Positions 29,607 through 39,525 of a stretch of 64,000 nucleotides of DNA are shown piece by piece. The stretch is from NCBI RefSeq assembly GCF_014696315.1, contig NZ_JACJPX010000020.1:1-64000 (forward strand), written 5' to 3'. A model generated the notes under the pieces. It ran no database searches and was not told the origin of the DNA. It worked only from the letters and a program-made list of their open reading frames with translations. Numbering within the stretch: the stretch's first letter is position 1; every line of letters starts with the position of its first letter. This DNA is from Calothrix membranacea FACHB-236 (lineage in GTDB: Bacteria > Cyanobacteriota > Cyanobacteriia > Cyanobacteriales > Nostocaceae). Position numbers and translations under genes: made by a program.

Positions 29607-30248
29607 ATGACTAGCAACACTCTCATCCAACCCACAGAAATTATTCACCTGTCAGGTATTAGTTGGCAAACCTATGAGAAGTTGCTAACTGAACTTAATG
29701 CTAGTCGCCGCCTTAGGCTTACCTATAATCGCGGTACTCTGGAAATTATGGTACCTTCACCTGAACATGAAAGTTATAAAAAAATCTTGGGTCGATTTGT
29801 TGAAACTCTAGCTGAAGAACTAGAAGTTAAGATTGAACCTCTTGGTTCTACTACTTTCAAGCGTGCAGAAATTAGCGGTGTAGAACCAGATGAATGCTTT
29901 TACATAGAAAATATCAATGTAATTAAAGGTAAAAAAAGAATAAATTTAGACCAAGATCCACCACCAGATTTAGTTATAGAAATTGATATTACCAGCAGTT
30001 CCACAAATCGTTTTGAAGTGTACGCTGATATGGGTGTGCCTGAAATATGGCGGTATGATGGCGATTTTTTTAGTATAAATATATTGCAAAATAAAAAATA
30101 TATAGCTGTTGAGCGGAGTTTAGCATTTCCAAATTTGCCACTTCCAGAAATTTCTAATTTTTTACGGCAAGTGGGACAAATAGATTATTTAGATTTGGTA
30201 AGGGAATTTCGCAACTGGGTGAAAAATCAAATTCAGCAAAATAAATGA
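29607..30248 (+). CDS. Uma2 family (DUF820) putative endonuclease
   Basis: A 213-aa member of a family with a PD-(D/E)xK nuclease fold that is greatly expanded in cyanobacteria. The motif residues are in GVEPDECFYIEN and DLVIEIDITSSS. The early block ISWQTYEKLL, then SRRLRLTYNRGTLEIMVPSPEHE, is typical. Biological role is unknown, though mobility or genome defence is often proposed. It stands alone. Confidence 0.88.
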   Translation: MTSNTLIQPTEIIHLSGISWQTYEKLLTELNASRRLRLTYNRGTLEIMVPSPEHESYKKILGRFVETLAEELEVKIEPLGSTTFKRAEISGVEPDECFYIENINVIKGKKRINLDQDPPPDLVIEIDITSSSTNRFEVYADMGVPEIWRYDGDFFSINILQNKKYIAVERSLAFPNLPLPEISNFLRQVGQIDYLDLVREFRNWVKNQIQQNK

Positions 30249-30413
30249 GCTTCCAGACTACACCTTTGGGCTATAGAAAAATCTAAATTACAGCGGACTT
30301 AATATGAGCAATGTACAGATGTAGCGGGCAAGATGCCCGCACTACAACAGTTGGATGATTAATTTTTGTACCTCATATAGCTGCTGCAATCTACTGTATG
30401 CCAAATCTAACCA

Positions 30414-31793
30414 TTAACCAATCAATTCTTCTACAGCACTGGCTTGATTTGGTAATGCAGCGGTTAATACTTCACTACCTGCATCTGTAACTAAAACGTC
30501 ATCTTCGATACGGATTCCGCGGACATCAGCAAATTGTGATAAGCGTTCCCAATTGACTATATTTTGGTATTTTGAGCTTTGTTTGGCATCATTTAAAATT
30601 GCTGGGACTTGATAAAAACCAGGCTCAATTGTGACTAACATTCCTGGGCGTAGGGGACGATTTAAACGTAGGTAGCTTAAGCCAAAGCGATCGCTTCTTG
30701 TACGTCCTGCTTCATAACCTGCTAAATCACCCAAGTCTTCCATATCATGCACATCTAAGCCCAATAGATGACCAATACCGTGGGGGAAAAATAAAGCATG
30801 GGCATTTAGCTCTACTAAATCTTCAGCTTTTCCTCGTAAAATGCCTAAATTTGCTAAACCATCAGCTATTACTGTGGCAGCTAACAGATGAATTTCCCCA
30901 TACTCAACACCTGGACGGATTTTGGCAATACAAGCATCATGGGCTGCCAACACGACATCATAAATATCTCTTTGGGTTGAGGAAAATTTACCGGATACAG
31001 GCCAAGTGCGGGTAATATCAGCCGCCCACCCCATTTCCGTTTCCGCACCCACATCAGCTAGTAGTAAATCACCTGGTTGCAAGGGATGGTGATATTGCTC
31101 GTTATGCAAAACTTCACCGTGGACTGTGACAATACTGTTGTAAGCAGTCGTCATGTTATGGGCGATGATTACTCCTTCCATTGCCCCACGTACTTCTGCT
31201 TCCCGTTTAGCAACAGGTGTAGCAGCCATACCCGCTTTATGGGCTTCCACACTCACAGCCGCAGCTTTGCGTAATTCAGTTAACGCGCCTTCATCATGGG
31301 TGAGGCGTAAGGAAACAATCGCCTTGGCTAACTCTAAGTCAATTCCTTGGGGTGGACTTTGCGGTAAAACCCATCTATTGAATAGCTGAGATTGTTGTGT
31401 CCAGGTAGCTGCATCTTGGACTGCGATCGTGGCTGCGTCTGCTAACGACAACTCTAGTTCCGCCATTGGTTTAGCGCTATCAGCCCCCATCATCTGGGCG
31501 ATTTCCTCACGCTTGGGCATTTCTCCATGCCAGAGAGCGCTGCTAGGTTTAGGATCGTCCATAAATAATTCCAGCTTTCCTGCTTCTAAGCGAATTGCCG
31601 CATTTGGTAAGGGTAGCCCAGCAAAATAGAGGAAATGGCTACTAGCGCGGAAAGGAAAAACATTGGCTTGAAAGTTACGTGGATTGCTGCTTCCCGACCA
31701 AAGAATAGCGGGAAAATCAATCAGGCTAGCTAACTTTTGCCGCCTTTGGCGTAGGATATCAACCAGAGAACTAGAGCTTTGTTGGATAACCAT
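30414..31793 (-). CDS. pepP: Xaa-Pro aminopeptidase (PepP/M24B)
   Basis: A dimetal peptidase that removes an N-terminal residue preceding proline. An AMP_N domain covers about 1-140 and a pita-bread M24 domain about 165-440. The five metal ligands are visible: Asp in LLADVGAE, Asp in WAADITRTW, His in FFPHGIGHLLGLDVHD, Glu in TIEPGFY and Glu in IRIEDDVLV. Length 459 aa is normal for aminopeptidase P. No operon partner. Confidence 0.93.
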   Translation of the reverse strand: MVIQQSSSSLVDILRQRRQKLASLIDFPAILWSGSSNPRNFQANVFPFRASSHFLYFAGLPLPNAAIRLEAGKLELFMDDPKPSSALWHGEMPKREEIAQMMGADSAKPMAELELSLADAATIAVQDAATWTQQSQLFNRWVLPQSPPQGIDLELAKAIVSLRLTHDEGALTELRKAAAVSVEAHKAGMAATPVAKREAEVRGAMEGVIIAHNMTTAYNSIVTVHGEVLHNEQYHHPLQPGDLLLADVGAETEMGWAADITRTWPVSGKFSSTQRDIYDVVLAAHDACIAKIRPGVEYGEIHLLAATVIADGLANLGILRGKAEDLVELNAHALFFPHGIGHLLGLDVHDMEDLGDLAGYEAGRTRSDRFGLSYLRLNRPLRPGMLVTIEPGFYQVPAILNDAKQSSKYQNIVNWERLSQFADVRGIRIEDDVLVTDAGSEVLTAALPNQASAVEELIG

Positions 31794-31928
31794 AAATACA
31801 AACTCAGCTTTTATTAAAATTATGAATTAAAAAGTCTAATAGCCTTGGTTAGCGCAAATTTAGAAGTTTCAGCCAAAATTAGATTTTGACTGAAACACTC
31901 TTCAATAGACAATTGCACGAATTTTTAA

Positions 31929-32192
31929 TTAGTTTTTATCGTCATCGTCTTTTTCATCTTTGCTATCATTATCTTTTTCTTCATCATCATCTTCTTCATC
32001 ATTATCCTGCTCGGATTCAGACTTTTCGGTAGATTTATTTTTGTACTGTTCTTTTTGTTGCTCGGTTTGCTCAAGCGGTTTCTGTACTTCATTAGTACAG
32101 CCGATTAATCCTCCAGAAATTAACGCTAAGTTAATCGCTGTGAAAATAAACCCAAGGATTTTTATACTTAAATTCGGCTTCTGATGTAGCAT
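31929..32192 (-). CDS. Small acidic lipoprotein, 87 aa
   Basis: A signal peptide ends in GGLIGC (Cys at 32), a lipobox. The mature part is 55 residues of Glu, Asp, Lys and Gln only, with blocks such as DNDEEDDDEEKDND. Such a tail cannot fold and might bind cations or stay extended in the periplasm. I do not recognise a family. Low complexity leaves some doubt, but the coupling of a good signal peptide and lipobox to the tail argues for a real gene. Confidence 0.6.
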   Translation of the reverse strand: MLHQKPNLSIKILGFIFTAINLALISGGLIGCTNEVQKPLEQTEQQKEQYKNKSTEKSESEQDNDEEDDDEEKDNDSKDEKDDDDKN

Positions 32193-33162
32193 TACCCTGC
32201 ACTTTTATATCGTAAGTGTACTCATTTATTAAACATAAACTACATCTATATTTAAAAATAGTGCGGTTTATAAACAATCATTTGTACTACTTCAATTGAT
32301 AGATATTATTGAGCGATCGCTCACAAGCTATCAAGCCAATAAGGGACTTCCAACTAAAAAAATATTCCATCCCTGGGGGACGCTACGCGAACGCTTTGTA
32401 TGCAGAAAACGCTGAGGAGGCAGTCCCAATGAAACAAGTTTTAAGCTATTCGGCTTTTAAGTTGCACAATCTATTGTGAGTGAGGGCTATTGACCGTTAA
32501 CCGTTGACAGCCTTTATGAGTAGTTATGTAATTTAGACGCGTATTAGCTAATTGGAACTGCTTTCTTCAATTTTCAAATTAGTATAATACGCTACTGAAT
32601 TGTTGACAAAAAATAGTATTCATGCAAAATGGGCAGTATATGTAAGTATGTAACGCTGACTCTTTATCTAAAAATTTTCTATCTAAGAATGGATCGAGTA
32701 TTACTTTAATACGCCAATTTATATATTCAGCGGGCATCGAGTAACAATTAAGGGTTTTCGGTTGTCCCTATTGATGTTTACGGCTTCTAATGCACTGTAT
32801 AAAGTTTGATTAAGCTAGAATTTGCTAGTTTATTTGTACTGTGTTCTGAGTATAGAAGCGATCGCCTAGCACACTCAACTTCTTAAAAACCTGTTGAAAG
32901 TGCTGTAATCGATAGAATTGGTAACGCCGGTAATGAGTTTTCTCAGAAAATGGCAATGGCTAGATATCTTGTGCTCTATTAATTAACTCCAATTTCTCTC
33001 GTTTAGTTTGCGATAATTCTATTTATCTACCCTAAAGTCCTTTGATCTGCGCTGGACGATTTTGTTGATCACAACTTATGAATCTATTGGTTTCCTACTT
33101 TACTCCTTGAGCCCAAACCTGTGTGAGCCGATCCGCCTCTAGAATTGCAAAGCTTCCCAACC
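32193..33162. other. Intergenic, about 970 bp
   Basis: No convincing gene. A ribosome-site-like GAGGAGG and a 16-codon frame at 32430-32480 look like a relic, next to a dispersed repeat (CCCTGGGGGACGCTACGCGA, 32369-32388). The kinase gene promoter must lie towards the right end. Confidence 0.5.
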
Positions 33163-35961
33163 ATGAACAATCAGGAACAAGACACTACTGCATCGGCATC
33201 TGAAGCAGCCTTTTTCTTTGAGCGATCACTCGATTTGCTGGCGGTGATTGGTATGGATGGCTACTTTAAGCGGATCAACCCAGCATTTACTCAAATTCTC
33301 GGATACTCAAAAGCAGAATTGTTAGCCAGTCCTTTTCTGGATTTTGTGCATCCAGATGACCACTCTGTGACACTGGCAGAAATGGAGAAGTTAAAGGCAG
33401 GCGCGCCCACCCTAAATTTTGAAAATCGTTACCGGACGAAGGATAGCTGCTACCGATGGTTGTCATGGACAGGATCGCCGCAAATTGATCGGGGCGTGAT
33501 GTACTGCGTTGCCCGTGATATTACTGATCAAAAAGATACAGAAGCAGCCCTAGAACACATCAATCAGGAATTAGAACAACGCGTTGCGGAACGGACTGCC
33601 CAGCTAGAACAGGTAAATGCCGCACTACGGGAGAGCGAACAGCGCAATCAGCTAGCAATGGAAGTTGCCCGGATATTTACCTTTGAATGGGAACCATATA
33701 CTGATATCGTTAAGCGATCGCCCCAATGTGGGGTTATTTTGGGGTTAACTGCAACAGAGGCAGAACTGGACACAGGAGCCAATTTTGTTCAGCGAGTTCA
33801 TCTTGAGGATCGCGATCGCTTCATAGCAGTTTTAAAGGCATTGACACCTGAGAACAGCACTTACAAAACCACCTATCGAGTTGTACGCCCTGATGGACAA
33901 CTCGTTACATTTGAAGAAAGCGCACGGGCGTTGTTTGACAATCAGGGACAGTTAACCCGACTGATTGGGATAACGGCGGATGTAACAGAACGCCAGCGAC
34001 TAGAAGCCGAATTAAAGGAAAGTCAGGCAACCTTGCAACGGCAACTAGCTGAAATTGAAACTATCTACCAGTCTGCCCCTATTGGGTTGAATGTTCTCGA
34101 TCCCGACTTGCGCTTTGTGCGGATTAATCAGCGATTGGCGGAAATCAATGGATTTTCTACAGAAGAACACATTGGGCGCACAATTCGCGAGTTGCTGCCT
34201 AATATTGCGGATACCGCCGAAGCGTTGCTGCGCCCAATCTTTGAAACCGGAGAACCGCTACTAAATGTCGAAATTCGCGGGGAAACACCGGCACAACCAG
34301 GAATAGCGCGTGTCTGGCTAGAAAGCTTTTTGCCGTTGAAAGATGGCGAGTGCGTGATTGGCATTAATACCGTTTGCCAAGAAATTACCGATCAAAAACA
34401 GGTAGAAGAAGCCTTGCGTCGCTCGGAAGAACGCTATCGTACGCTGTTTGAGACGATGGAAGACGGCTTTTGTGTGATTGAAATGCTGTTTGATGAAAAA
34501 ACTACGCCAATCGATTATCGCTTTTTGGAAATTAACCCAGCATTTGAGCGAGAAACCGGACTCCAAGAAGCAGTAGGTAAAACAGCACGCCAACTCCTGC
34601 CCAATCTAGAACAATTTTGGTTCGAGACTTATGGCAAAGTTGCTCTCACGGGTGAACCTGTGCGCTTTGAAAATGGCTCTGATGCCATGAATCGCTGGTT
34701 TGAGGTTTATGCTTTTTCTATCGAAGGGCCAGAAAAACACAAAGTTGCTATTTTGTTTAAGAATATTAGCGATCGCAAATCAATAGAAGCTCAAAGAGAA
34801 AAGTTACTTCAGCAAGAACAAGCTGCACGGGAAGCTGCAGAACGTGCCAACCGCGTGAAAGATGAATTTCTAGCTATTCTCTCCCATGAACTGCGAACAC
34901 CACTAAACCCGATTCTGGGCTGGACAAAGATATTACAATCACCAAAGCTTACTCCCGAAAAGCTCCAGCATGGGTTAAGCACAATCGAGCGCAATGCTAA
35001 ACAACAGGTGCAACTGATTGACGACCTGCTTGATATCTCTCGCATCAATCGTGGCAAACTCTCCCTGAACTTTGCAGCTATTAATTTATCAGAGCCGATC
35101 ACAGCGGCTGTGGAAACTGTTAGTTTGGCAGCTGAAGCAAAAGCTATTCAGTTGGAAGTGTTACTTGATCCAAGCGTAGGTTGTGTCAAAGGAGATGCCA
35201 GCAGATTACAACAGGTAGTCTGGAATTTACTCTCAAATGCGATTAAATTCACCCCTACAGGCGGACGGGTGATAGTGCAACTTACCTGTTTTGATCGCTA
35301 TGCTCAAATTCAAGTCACTGATACTGGCAATGGTATTAAACCAGAATTTTTGCCCCATGTATTTGAGCTATTTCAACAACAGGACAGTTCTACCACCCGT
35401 GCCTTTGGTGGATTGGGCTTGGGGTTAGCGATCGCGCGTCAGGTAGTTGAAGCGCACGGTGGTACAATCGCTGTTGCTAGTGCTGGAGAAGGACAAGGGG
35501 CAAGCTTTACTGTGCAGTTGCCATTAATGCCTGTGTCAAATGCCGATACTTCTGATTTCTGCAACAATCCAATGCTAAATCTAAAAAATCGGCGAGTGAT
35601 CGTAGTAGATGATGAGCCAGATTCCCTAGAACTGGTTAAGGTGGTACTAGAAGACGAAGGCGCAGTAGTGCGAGTAGTATCATCTGCCACAACAGCCCTC
35701 CCAGTACTAACCCAAGCACAATTCGATTTGCTGATTAGCGATATTGGAATGCCAGAGATGGACGGCTATAAATTCATTCGTCAGATTCGCGCTTTACCAC
35801 CTCGATTCAACCGAGATATTCCTGCGATCGCCCTTACCGCCTATGCTGGTGAGGAAAATCAACGCAAAATCCTCGCCGCCGGATTTCAAGCACATTTAGC
35901 CAAACCCATTGAACCGCAAAATTTGTTAGATGCGATCGCTGCTTTAATGATTTCAAATTAG
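33163..35961 (+). CDS. PAS-rich hybrid histidine kinase with receiver domain
   Basis: A 932-aa soluble sensor kinase. Four PAS/PAC modules occupy about 15-545 (for example FFERSLDLLAVIGMDGYFKR, then a PAS_3-type domain, then FVRINQRLAEINGFS, then FLEINPAFERETGL). HisKA holds the phospho-acceptor in ILSHELRTPLNPILGW and HATPase_c has NLLSNAIKFTP and GGLGLGLAIARQ. A C-terminal receiver domain (VIVVDDEPDSLE) has its Asp in LLISDIGMPEMDG. No membrane segment is seen. The ATG at 33163 is preferred to the TTG at 33145. The PhzF gene follows 42 bp later. Signal sensed is unknown. Confidence 0.93.
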   Translation: MNNQEQDTTASASEAAFFFERSLDLLAVIGMDGYFKRINPAFTQILGYSKAELLASPFLDFVHPDDHSVTLAEMEKLKAGAPTLNFENRYRTKDSCYRWLSWTGSPQIDRGVMYCVARDITDQKDTEAALEHINQELEQRVAERTAQLEQVNAALRESEQRNQLAMEVARIFTFEWEPYTDIVKRSPQCGVILGLTATEAELDTGANFVQRVHLEDRDRFIAVLKALTPENSTYKTTYRVVRPDGQLVTFEESARALFDNQGQLTRLIGITADVTERQRLEAELKESQATLQRQLAEIETIYQSAPIGLNVLDPDLRFVRINQRLAEINGFSTEEHIGRTIRELLPNIADTAEALLRPIFETGEPLLNVEIRGETPAQPGIARVWLESFLPLKDGECVIGINTVCQEITDQKQVEEALRRSEERYRTLFETMEDGFCVIEMLFDEKTTPIDYRFLEINPAFERETGLQEAVGKTARQLLPNLEQFWFETYGKVALTGEPVRFENGSDAMNRWFEVYAFSIEGPEKHKVAILFKNISDRKSIEAQREKLLQQEQAAREAAERANRVKDEFLAILSHELRTPLNPILGWTKILQSPKLTPEKLQHGLSTIERNAKQQVQLIDDLLDISRINRGKLSLNFAAINLSEPITAAVETVSLAAEAKAIQLEVLLDPSVGCVKGDASRLQQVVWNLLSNAIKFTPTGGRVIVQLTCFDRYAQIQVTDTGNGIKPEFLPHVFELFQQQDSSTTRAFGGLGLGLAIARQVVEAHGGTIAVASAGEGQGASFTVQLPLMPVSNADTSDFCNNPMLNLKNRRVIVVDDEPDSLELVKVVLEDEGAVVRVVSSATTALPVLTQAQFDLLISDIGMPEMDGYKFIRQIRALPPRFNRDIPAIALTAYAGEENQRKILAAGFQAHLAKPIEPQNLLDAIAALMISN

Positions 35962-36003
35962 CTGGTGAATAAATTCAAAAATATTTCAAATAAGGGTGAT
36001 TCT

Positions 36004-36801
36004 ATGGGACAAATCATTACACAGGTAGATGCTTTCACCAATACACCATTTGCCGGTAACCCTGCAGCTGTTTGTGTTTTACCTGCGCCGAAAAGCGATC
36101 GCTGGATGCAGAATGTCGCGCAGGAAATGAATTTATCGGAGACGGCTTTTCTCGTCAAGCAGGATGATGGCTTTAATCTGCGTTGGTTTACACCAACTGT
36201 AGAAGTACCCCTTTGTGGTCATGCAACCTTAGCTAGCGCTCATGTACTTTGGTCTGAGGAACATTTATCATCCAATGCAGTTGCCCGTTTTTATACTAAA
36301 AGTGGTGTGTTAATTGCCAAAAATCTAGGTGAATGGATTGAGTTAGATTTTCCTGTCAATCATTCACAACCTACTGATGCACCAGCGGAACTGTGTGAAG
36401 CTTTGGGTGTGGGTTGTAAATCCGTTTTACAAAATTCCCTTGGTTATTTGGTAGAAGTAGATTCTGAGGATTTGGTATGGCATATACAGCCTAATTTCCA
36501 ACAACTAAAAACTTTGCTGGTGTCGGATGTGATTGTTACTAGCCTGACTCACGGTAATTCTGATTACGATTTTGTTTCTCGCTTTTTTGCGCCGGGATTG
36601 GGTATAAATGAAGACCCAGTTACTGGTGCGGCTCATTGCTGCCTTGCACCCTTCTGGCGCGATCGCTTGGGTAAGGATGAGTTTTTAGCTTATCAAGCAT
36701 CCAGCCGTGGGGGAGTGGTAAAGGTGCGTTATCCAGGAGGCGATCGCGTCTTCTTGGCAGGACAAGCAGTTACTGTATTGCGTGGTGAATTGTACAATTA
36801 A
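36004..36801 (+). CDS. PhzF-family isomerase-like protein
   Basis: A 265-aa two-lobed diaminopimelate-epimerase-fold protein. The family start QVDAFTNTPFAGNPAAVCVL, the catalytic Glu in NLSETAFLV, the block VPLCGHATLASAHV and DPVTGAAHCCLAPFW are all present. PhzF enzymes isomerise small metabolites; the substrate here is unknown and no phenazine genes are near. The ATG at 36004 gives the usual start; a GTG 13 codons earlier is unlikely. It follows the kinase gene closely. Confidence 0.92.
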   Translation: MGQIITQVDAFTNTPFAGNPAAVCVLPAPKSDRWMQNVAQEMNLSETAFLVKQDDGFNLRWFTPTVEVPLCGHATLASAHVLWSEEHLSSNAVARFYTKSGVLIAKNLGEWIELDFPVNHSQPTDAPAELCEALGVGCKSVLQNSLGYLVEVDSEDLVWHIQPNFQQLKTLLVSDVIVTSLTHGNSDYDFVSRFFAPGLGINEDPVTGAAHCCLAPFWRDRLGKDEFLAYQASSRGGVVKVRYPGGDRVFLAGQAVTVLRGELYN

Positions 36802-36872
36802 TTTTGATAAATTTAATCACAAATTGCCAAAGTAAAGTTCACAAATAATTACAATATACCTGCTTTAAAAAT

Positions 36873-36912
36873 GGACATTAGGCATTGGGCATTGGGCATT
36901 GGGCATTGGGCA
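36873..36912. repeat. GGGCATT tandem repeat
   Basis: About five GGGCATT heptamers in tandem, the same family as at 7481 and 13622. Confidence 0.9.
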
Positions 36913-36997
36913 AGGAAATATTGATTTGTATTGTTCCTTGTGAACGCAACTCATGGAGTCTCTTGCATAAGTATTGAGCATCAGTGTTTATCAAGTA

Positions 36998-37097
36998 ATA
37001 CCAATTTGAAAAAAGAATGTGACAGATTGTAGGGGCAAGGCAAGGCCTTGACCTCTAGAATATATTCATGTGTCGCAAACATGATTTGAATTGGTAT
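36998..37097. mobile_element. MITE, about 100 bp, ATACCAATTT ends
   Basis: Ends ATACCAATT and AATTGGTAT are perfect inverted repeats. The interior (GACAGATTGTAGGGGCAAGG, then CTCTAGAATAT and GTGTCGCAAACAT) is shared with the copy at 43393-43488. It has no coding capacity, so it depends on a transposase elsewhere. Confidence 0.75.
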
Positions 37098-37280
37098 AAT
37101 AACAAATCAATCTTATTGATGCTGACTGATATTAAGTCTGGTTAATTACCTACAATATGGTTGGTAATTGGTAATTATTGAAGTGGATTTTTATTTCCCA
37201 TTACCCATTACCTATTACCAACCTTCACAGATATGATAAGTGTTCAACCGGACATGATATCACTTATTCATATTGAGGCT

Positions 37281-38141
37281 ATGAAATTATTCTATTCTCA
37301 GGAAAATGGTGAACTTTGGCAAGGAGATGCTATCGAATGGCTGAGTAGTTTAGATACAGAGTCGGTTGATTTAGTTATTGCCGACCCTCCATATAATATT
37401 AAAAAAGCCGAGTGGGATACCTTTGAATCTCAGGAAGTTTATGTGCAGTGGTCTTTAAGTTGGATTGAGCAAGTATCACGTATTCTTAAACCTACAGGAA
37501 GCTTTTATATTTGTGGTTTTTCGGAAATATTAGCTGATATTAAATTGCCAGCATCGCGCTTTTTTCAAGGTTGTCGGTGGTTGATTTGGCATTACAAGAA
37601 TAAGGCTAATTTGTCTAATGACTGGGGGCGTTCCCATGAAAGCATTTTGCATTTTCGCAAGTCCAAAAATTTTTATATGAATATCGATAATGTGCGGATT
37701 TTATATGGAGAACATACATTAAAATATCCATCTCATCCACAAGCAATCACTAGCCAGTATGCCAATAATGGTAAGAATAATGGCAAAACTTGGAATCCAC
37801 ATTCAAAAGGCGCTAAACCCAGAGATGTGATAGAAATTCCCACAACTTGTAATGGCATGAATGAAAAAACTACACATCCTACGCAAAAACCCGAAGAATT
37901 AATCAGAAAATTTATTCTCGCTTCTTCTCAACGTCAAAATATTGTTGTTGATCCATTTTTAGGCTCGGGTACTACAGCAGTAACATCTGAACAATTAGGT
38001 AGAAAATGGTTAGGATGTGATATTAATGCTGAATATTTAGAATTGGCTTGTCAACGCATAAAAAATGCCCATCACATGAGTGATGAAGAATGGTTTTGTT
38101 TTGATAGAGAAAATGAAGAACGTAGAAAAAAAATCAGGTAG
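37281..38141 (+). CDS. DNA methyltransferase, N4/N6 type (beta-class order)
   Basis: An amino-methylating DNA methyltransferase. Motif IV is ADPPYNIKKAEWD near residue 35, and motif I, DPFLGSGTTAV with LGCDINAEY, comes near the C-terminus, the order of beta-class and YhdJ-like enzymes. THPTQKPEELI precedes motif I as usual. The ATG at 37281 has TTGAGG 6 nt upstream and gives 286 aa; two ATGs further upstream are weaker. No restriction endonuclease or specificity subunit is next to it, so it may be a solitary epigenetic methylase. Its recognition site cannot be read from sequence. Confidence 0.88.
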   Translation: MKLFYSQENGELWQGDAIEWLSSLDTESVDLVIADPPYNIKKAEWDTFESQEVYVQWSLSWIEQVSRILKPTGSFYICGFSEILADIKLPASRFFQGCRWLIWHYKNKANLSNDWGRSHESILHFRKSKNFYMNIDNVRILYGEHTLKYPSHPQAITSQYANNGKNNGKTWNPHSKGAKPRDVIEIPTTCNGMNEKTTHPTQKPEELIRKFILASSQRQNIVVDPFLGSGTTAVTSEQLGRKWLGCDINAEYLELACQRIKNAHHMSDEEWFCFDRENEERRKKIR

Positions 38142-38334
38142 CAGCGATACCTTAATTCTAAAATTGCAGCTAATATATTTGCGAAAATTATTTATGTGTA
38201 TTAAACATTTCTATCGCAGCCAAAATTAATTCTAAAGTATTAACATTCTCTATAGCTGTCATTGATGGTCAACATAGCCGCCTTAATTAACTACAATAAT
38301 TCTGCGGCACAATAGTTAAAGCAGCCTTTATTTA

Positions 38335-38790
38335 ATGTACAAAATGCCTCCTAAACACACACCTAGTATAAGTTCTATCAAATCCTGTAACTGGGCGATT
38401 GAACAATTACCGGGATTAAGCCAAGAAGAACAATCCCAATTGCAAAATTGTGGAATTACAACCACAGGATTATTAGTCAAAAATGGCAAAACCCTAGAAG
38501 CAAGAGTGGCTTTAGCTAATAAATTGCAGGTTCATCTCCAGTATGTAAACAAATGGGTAGCCTTGGCTGATTTAGCCCGTATTCCCACGGTTGGGACACA
38601 GTATTGTGGTTTATTGCTACACGCAGGTATTGGTTCTGTTGCACAATTGGCGCAGGTTCCAGTTCACCGATTACACAAACAAATTTTACGCTTGCAGGTA
38701 GCAACAATGCAGCGCCGAGATTTATGCCCAGCAATTGAGTTAGTACAGCAGTGGAGTTCCCAAGCGAGAACAGTTTTGAGTGCTGAGTAA
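38335..38790 (+). CDS. DUF4332-type helix-hairpin-helix protein
   Basis: A 151-aa protein with helix-hairpin-helix features: IEQLPGLSQEEQSQLQNCGI and then LARIPTVGTQYCGLLLHAGI. These match DUF4332, whose members often bind DNA non-specifically or act as accessory domains. It starts with ATG at 38335 (another ATG three codons on). It follows the DNA methyltransferase on the same strand after 193 bp; a functional link is possible but unproven. Confidence 0.75.
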   Translation: MYKMPPKHTPSISSIKSCNWAIEQLPGLSQEEQSQLQNCGITTTGLLVKNGKTLEARVALANKLQVHLQYVNKWVALADLARIPTVGTQYCGLLLHAGIGSVAQLAQVPVHRLHKQILRLQVATMQRRDLCPAIELVQQWSSQARTVLSAE

Positions 38791-38910
38791 AAAATACTAG
38801 TACAAAGTGGCGTAAATAAAGCTACCATTTCAAACAGTCACAAGCCTTGATTTATTAACCTTTTGACTTTTGACTTTTGACTTTTGACTTCGGCGCAGCG
38901 GTACCAGTCC

Positions 38911-39525
38911 CTATTCTTTCGCTAAAACTCCATTGAGAAAGATATCAGCCAGTCCTTCTGCCATTTGCTGCATTTCTTGGGGCGAGGCGTTTGGTTCCAT
39001 GAGGGTATTGTTGGAAAAGCCTGCGATCGCGAACATTCCCAAGAATACCTTAGCAACCAGTTTGGCATCTGTTTGGCGATAAACGCCTTTATCCATAGCG
39101 GTTTGGAAGAAAGCCTCAGCAACATCCGTCATTTTCTCAATCACATCCAATTGAATGCGATCGCGCAAGTCTGGATGAAACTGCACTTCCATAAAACAGA
39201 CTCGCATTAAATCAACATTTTTGTGTAAATTCCACATCCGACGGCGCATTACCTGAGCAACCGCTTTATAGCTTCCCATTTCGCTCAATTCTGTGAGCAA
39301 ATCTGTAAGAATATCTACCCAGCCGCCAGTTGCCACTTCTACCAAAATTGCTTTTTTATTAGGAAAATGACGAAACAAGGTGCCTTCAGCCACACCAGCT
39401 GCCTGTGCTAAGTCGCGGGTAGTAGTACCATCAAAGCCTTGGGAGGCAAACAATTTTTGTGCCGCTTGTAAAATACGGGTACGTGTTTGCGCTTCTGAGG
39501 GGGGAGAAGAATTAAAGACTCGCAT
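38911..39525 (-). CDS. TetR-family transcriptional regulator
   Basis: A 204-aa TetR-type repressor. The HTH is at about 12-60 (RILQAAQKLFASQGFDGTT, then LAQAAGVAEGTLFRHFPNKK). The ligand-binding domain has no feature that names the ligand. It is divergent from the M16 peptidase pair across 430 bp of repeat-rich DNA, so it may control itself, the peptidases, or neither. Confidence 0.93.
   Translation of the reverse strand: MRVFNSSPPSEAQTRTRILQAAQKLFASQGFDGTTTRDLAQAAGVAEGTLFRHFPNKKAILVEVATGGWVDILTDLLTELSEMGSYKAVAQVMRRRMWNLHKNVDLMRVCFMEVQFHPDLRDRIQLDVIEKMTDVAEAFFQTAMDKGVYRQTDAKLVAKVFLGMFAIAGFSNNTLMEPNASPQEMQQMAEGLADIFLNGVLAKE

Larger units (their letters stand above)
36802..37280. other. Intergenic with repeats and a MITE
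   Basis: Holds a GGGCATTGGGCAT run (36873-36912), the MITE at 36998-37097, and GGTAATTGGTAATT/CCCATTACCCATT repeats. No gene. Confidence 0.6.

Noticed and set aside
32430-32480. Short frame (16 codons) with a strong GAGGAGG site
   Set aside because: Too short to support and next to a dispersed repeat; probably a gene relic.
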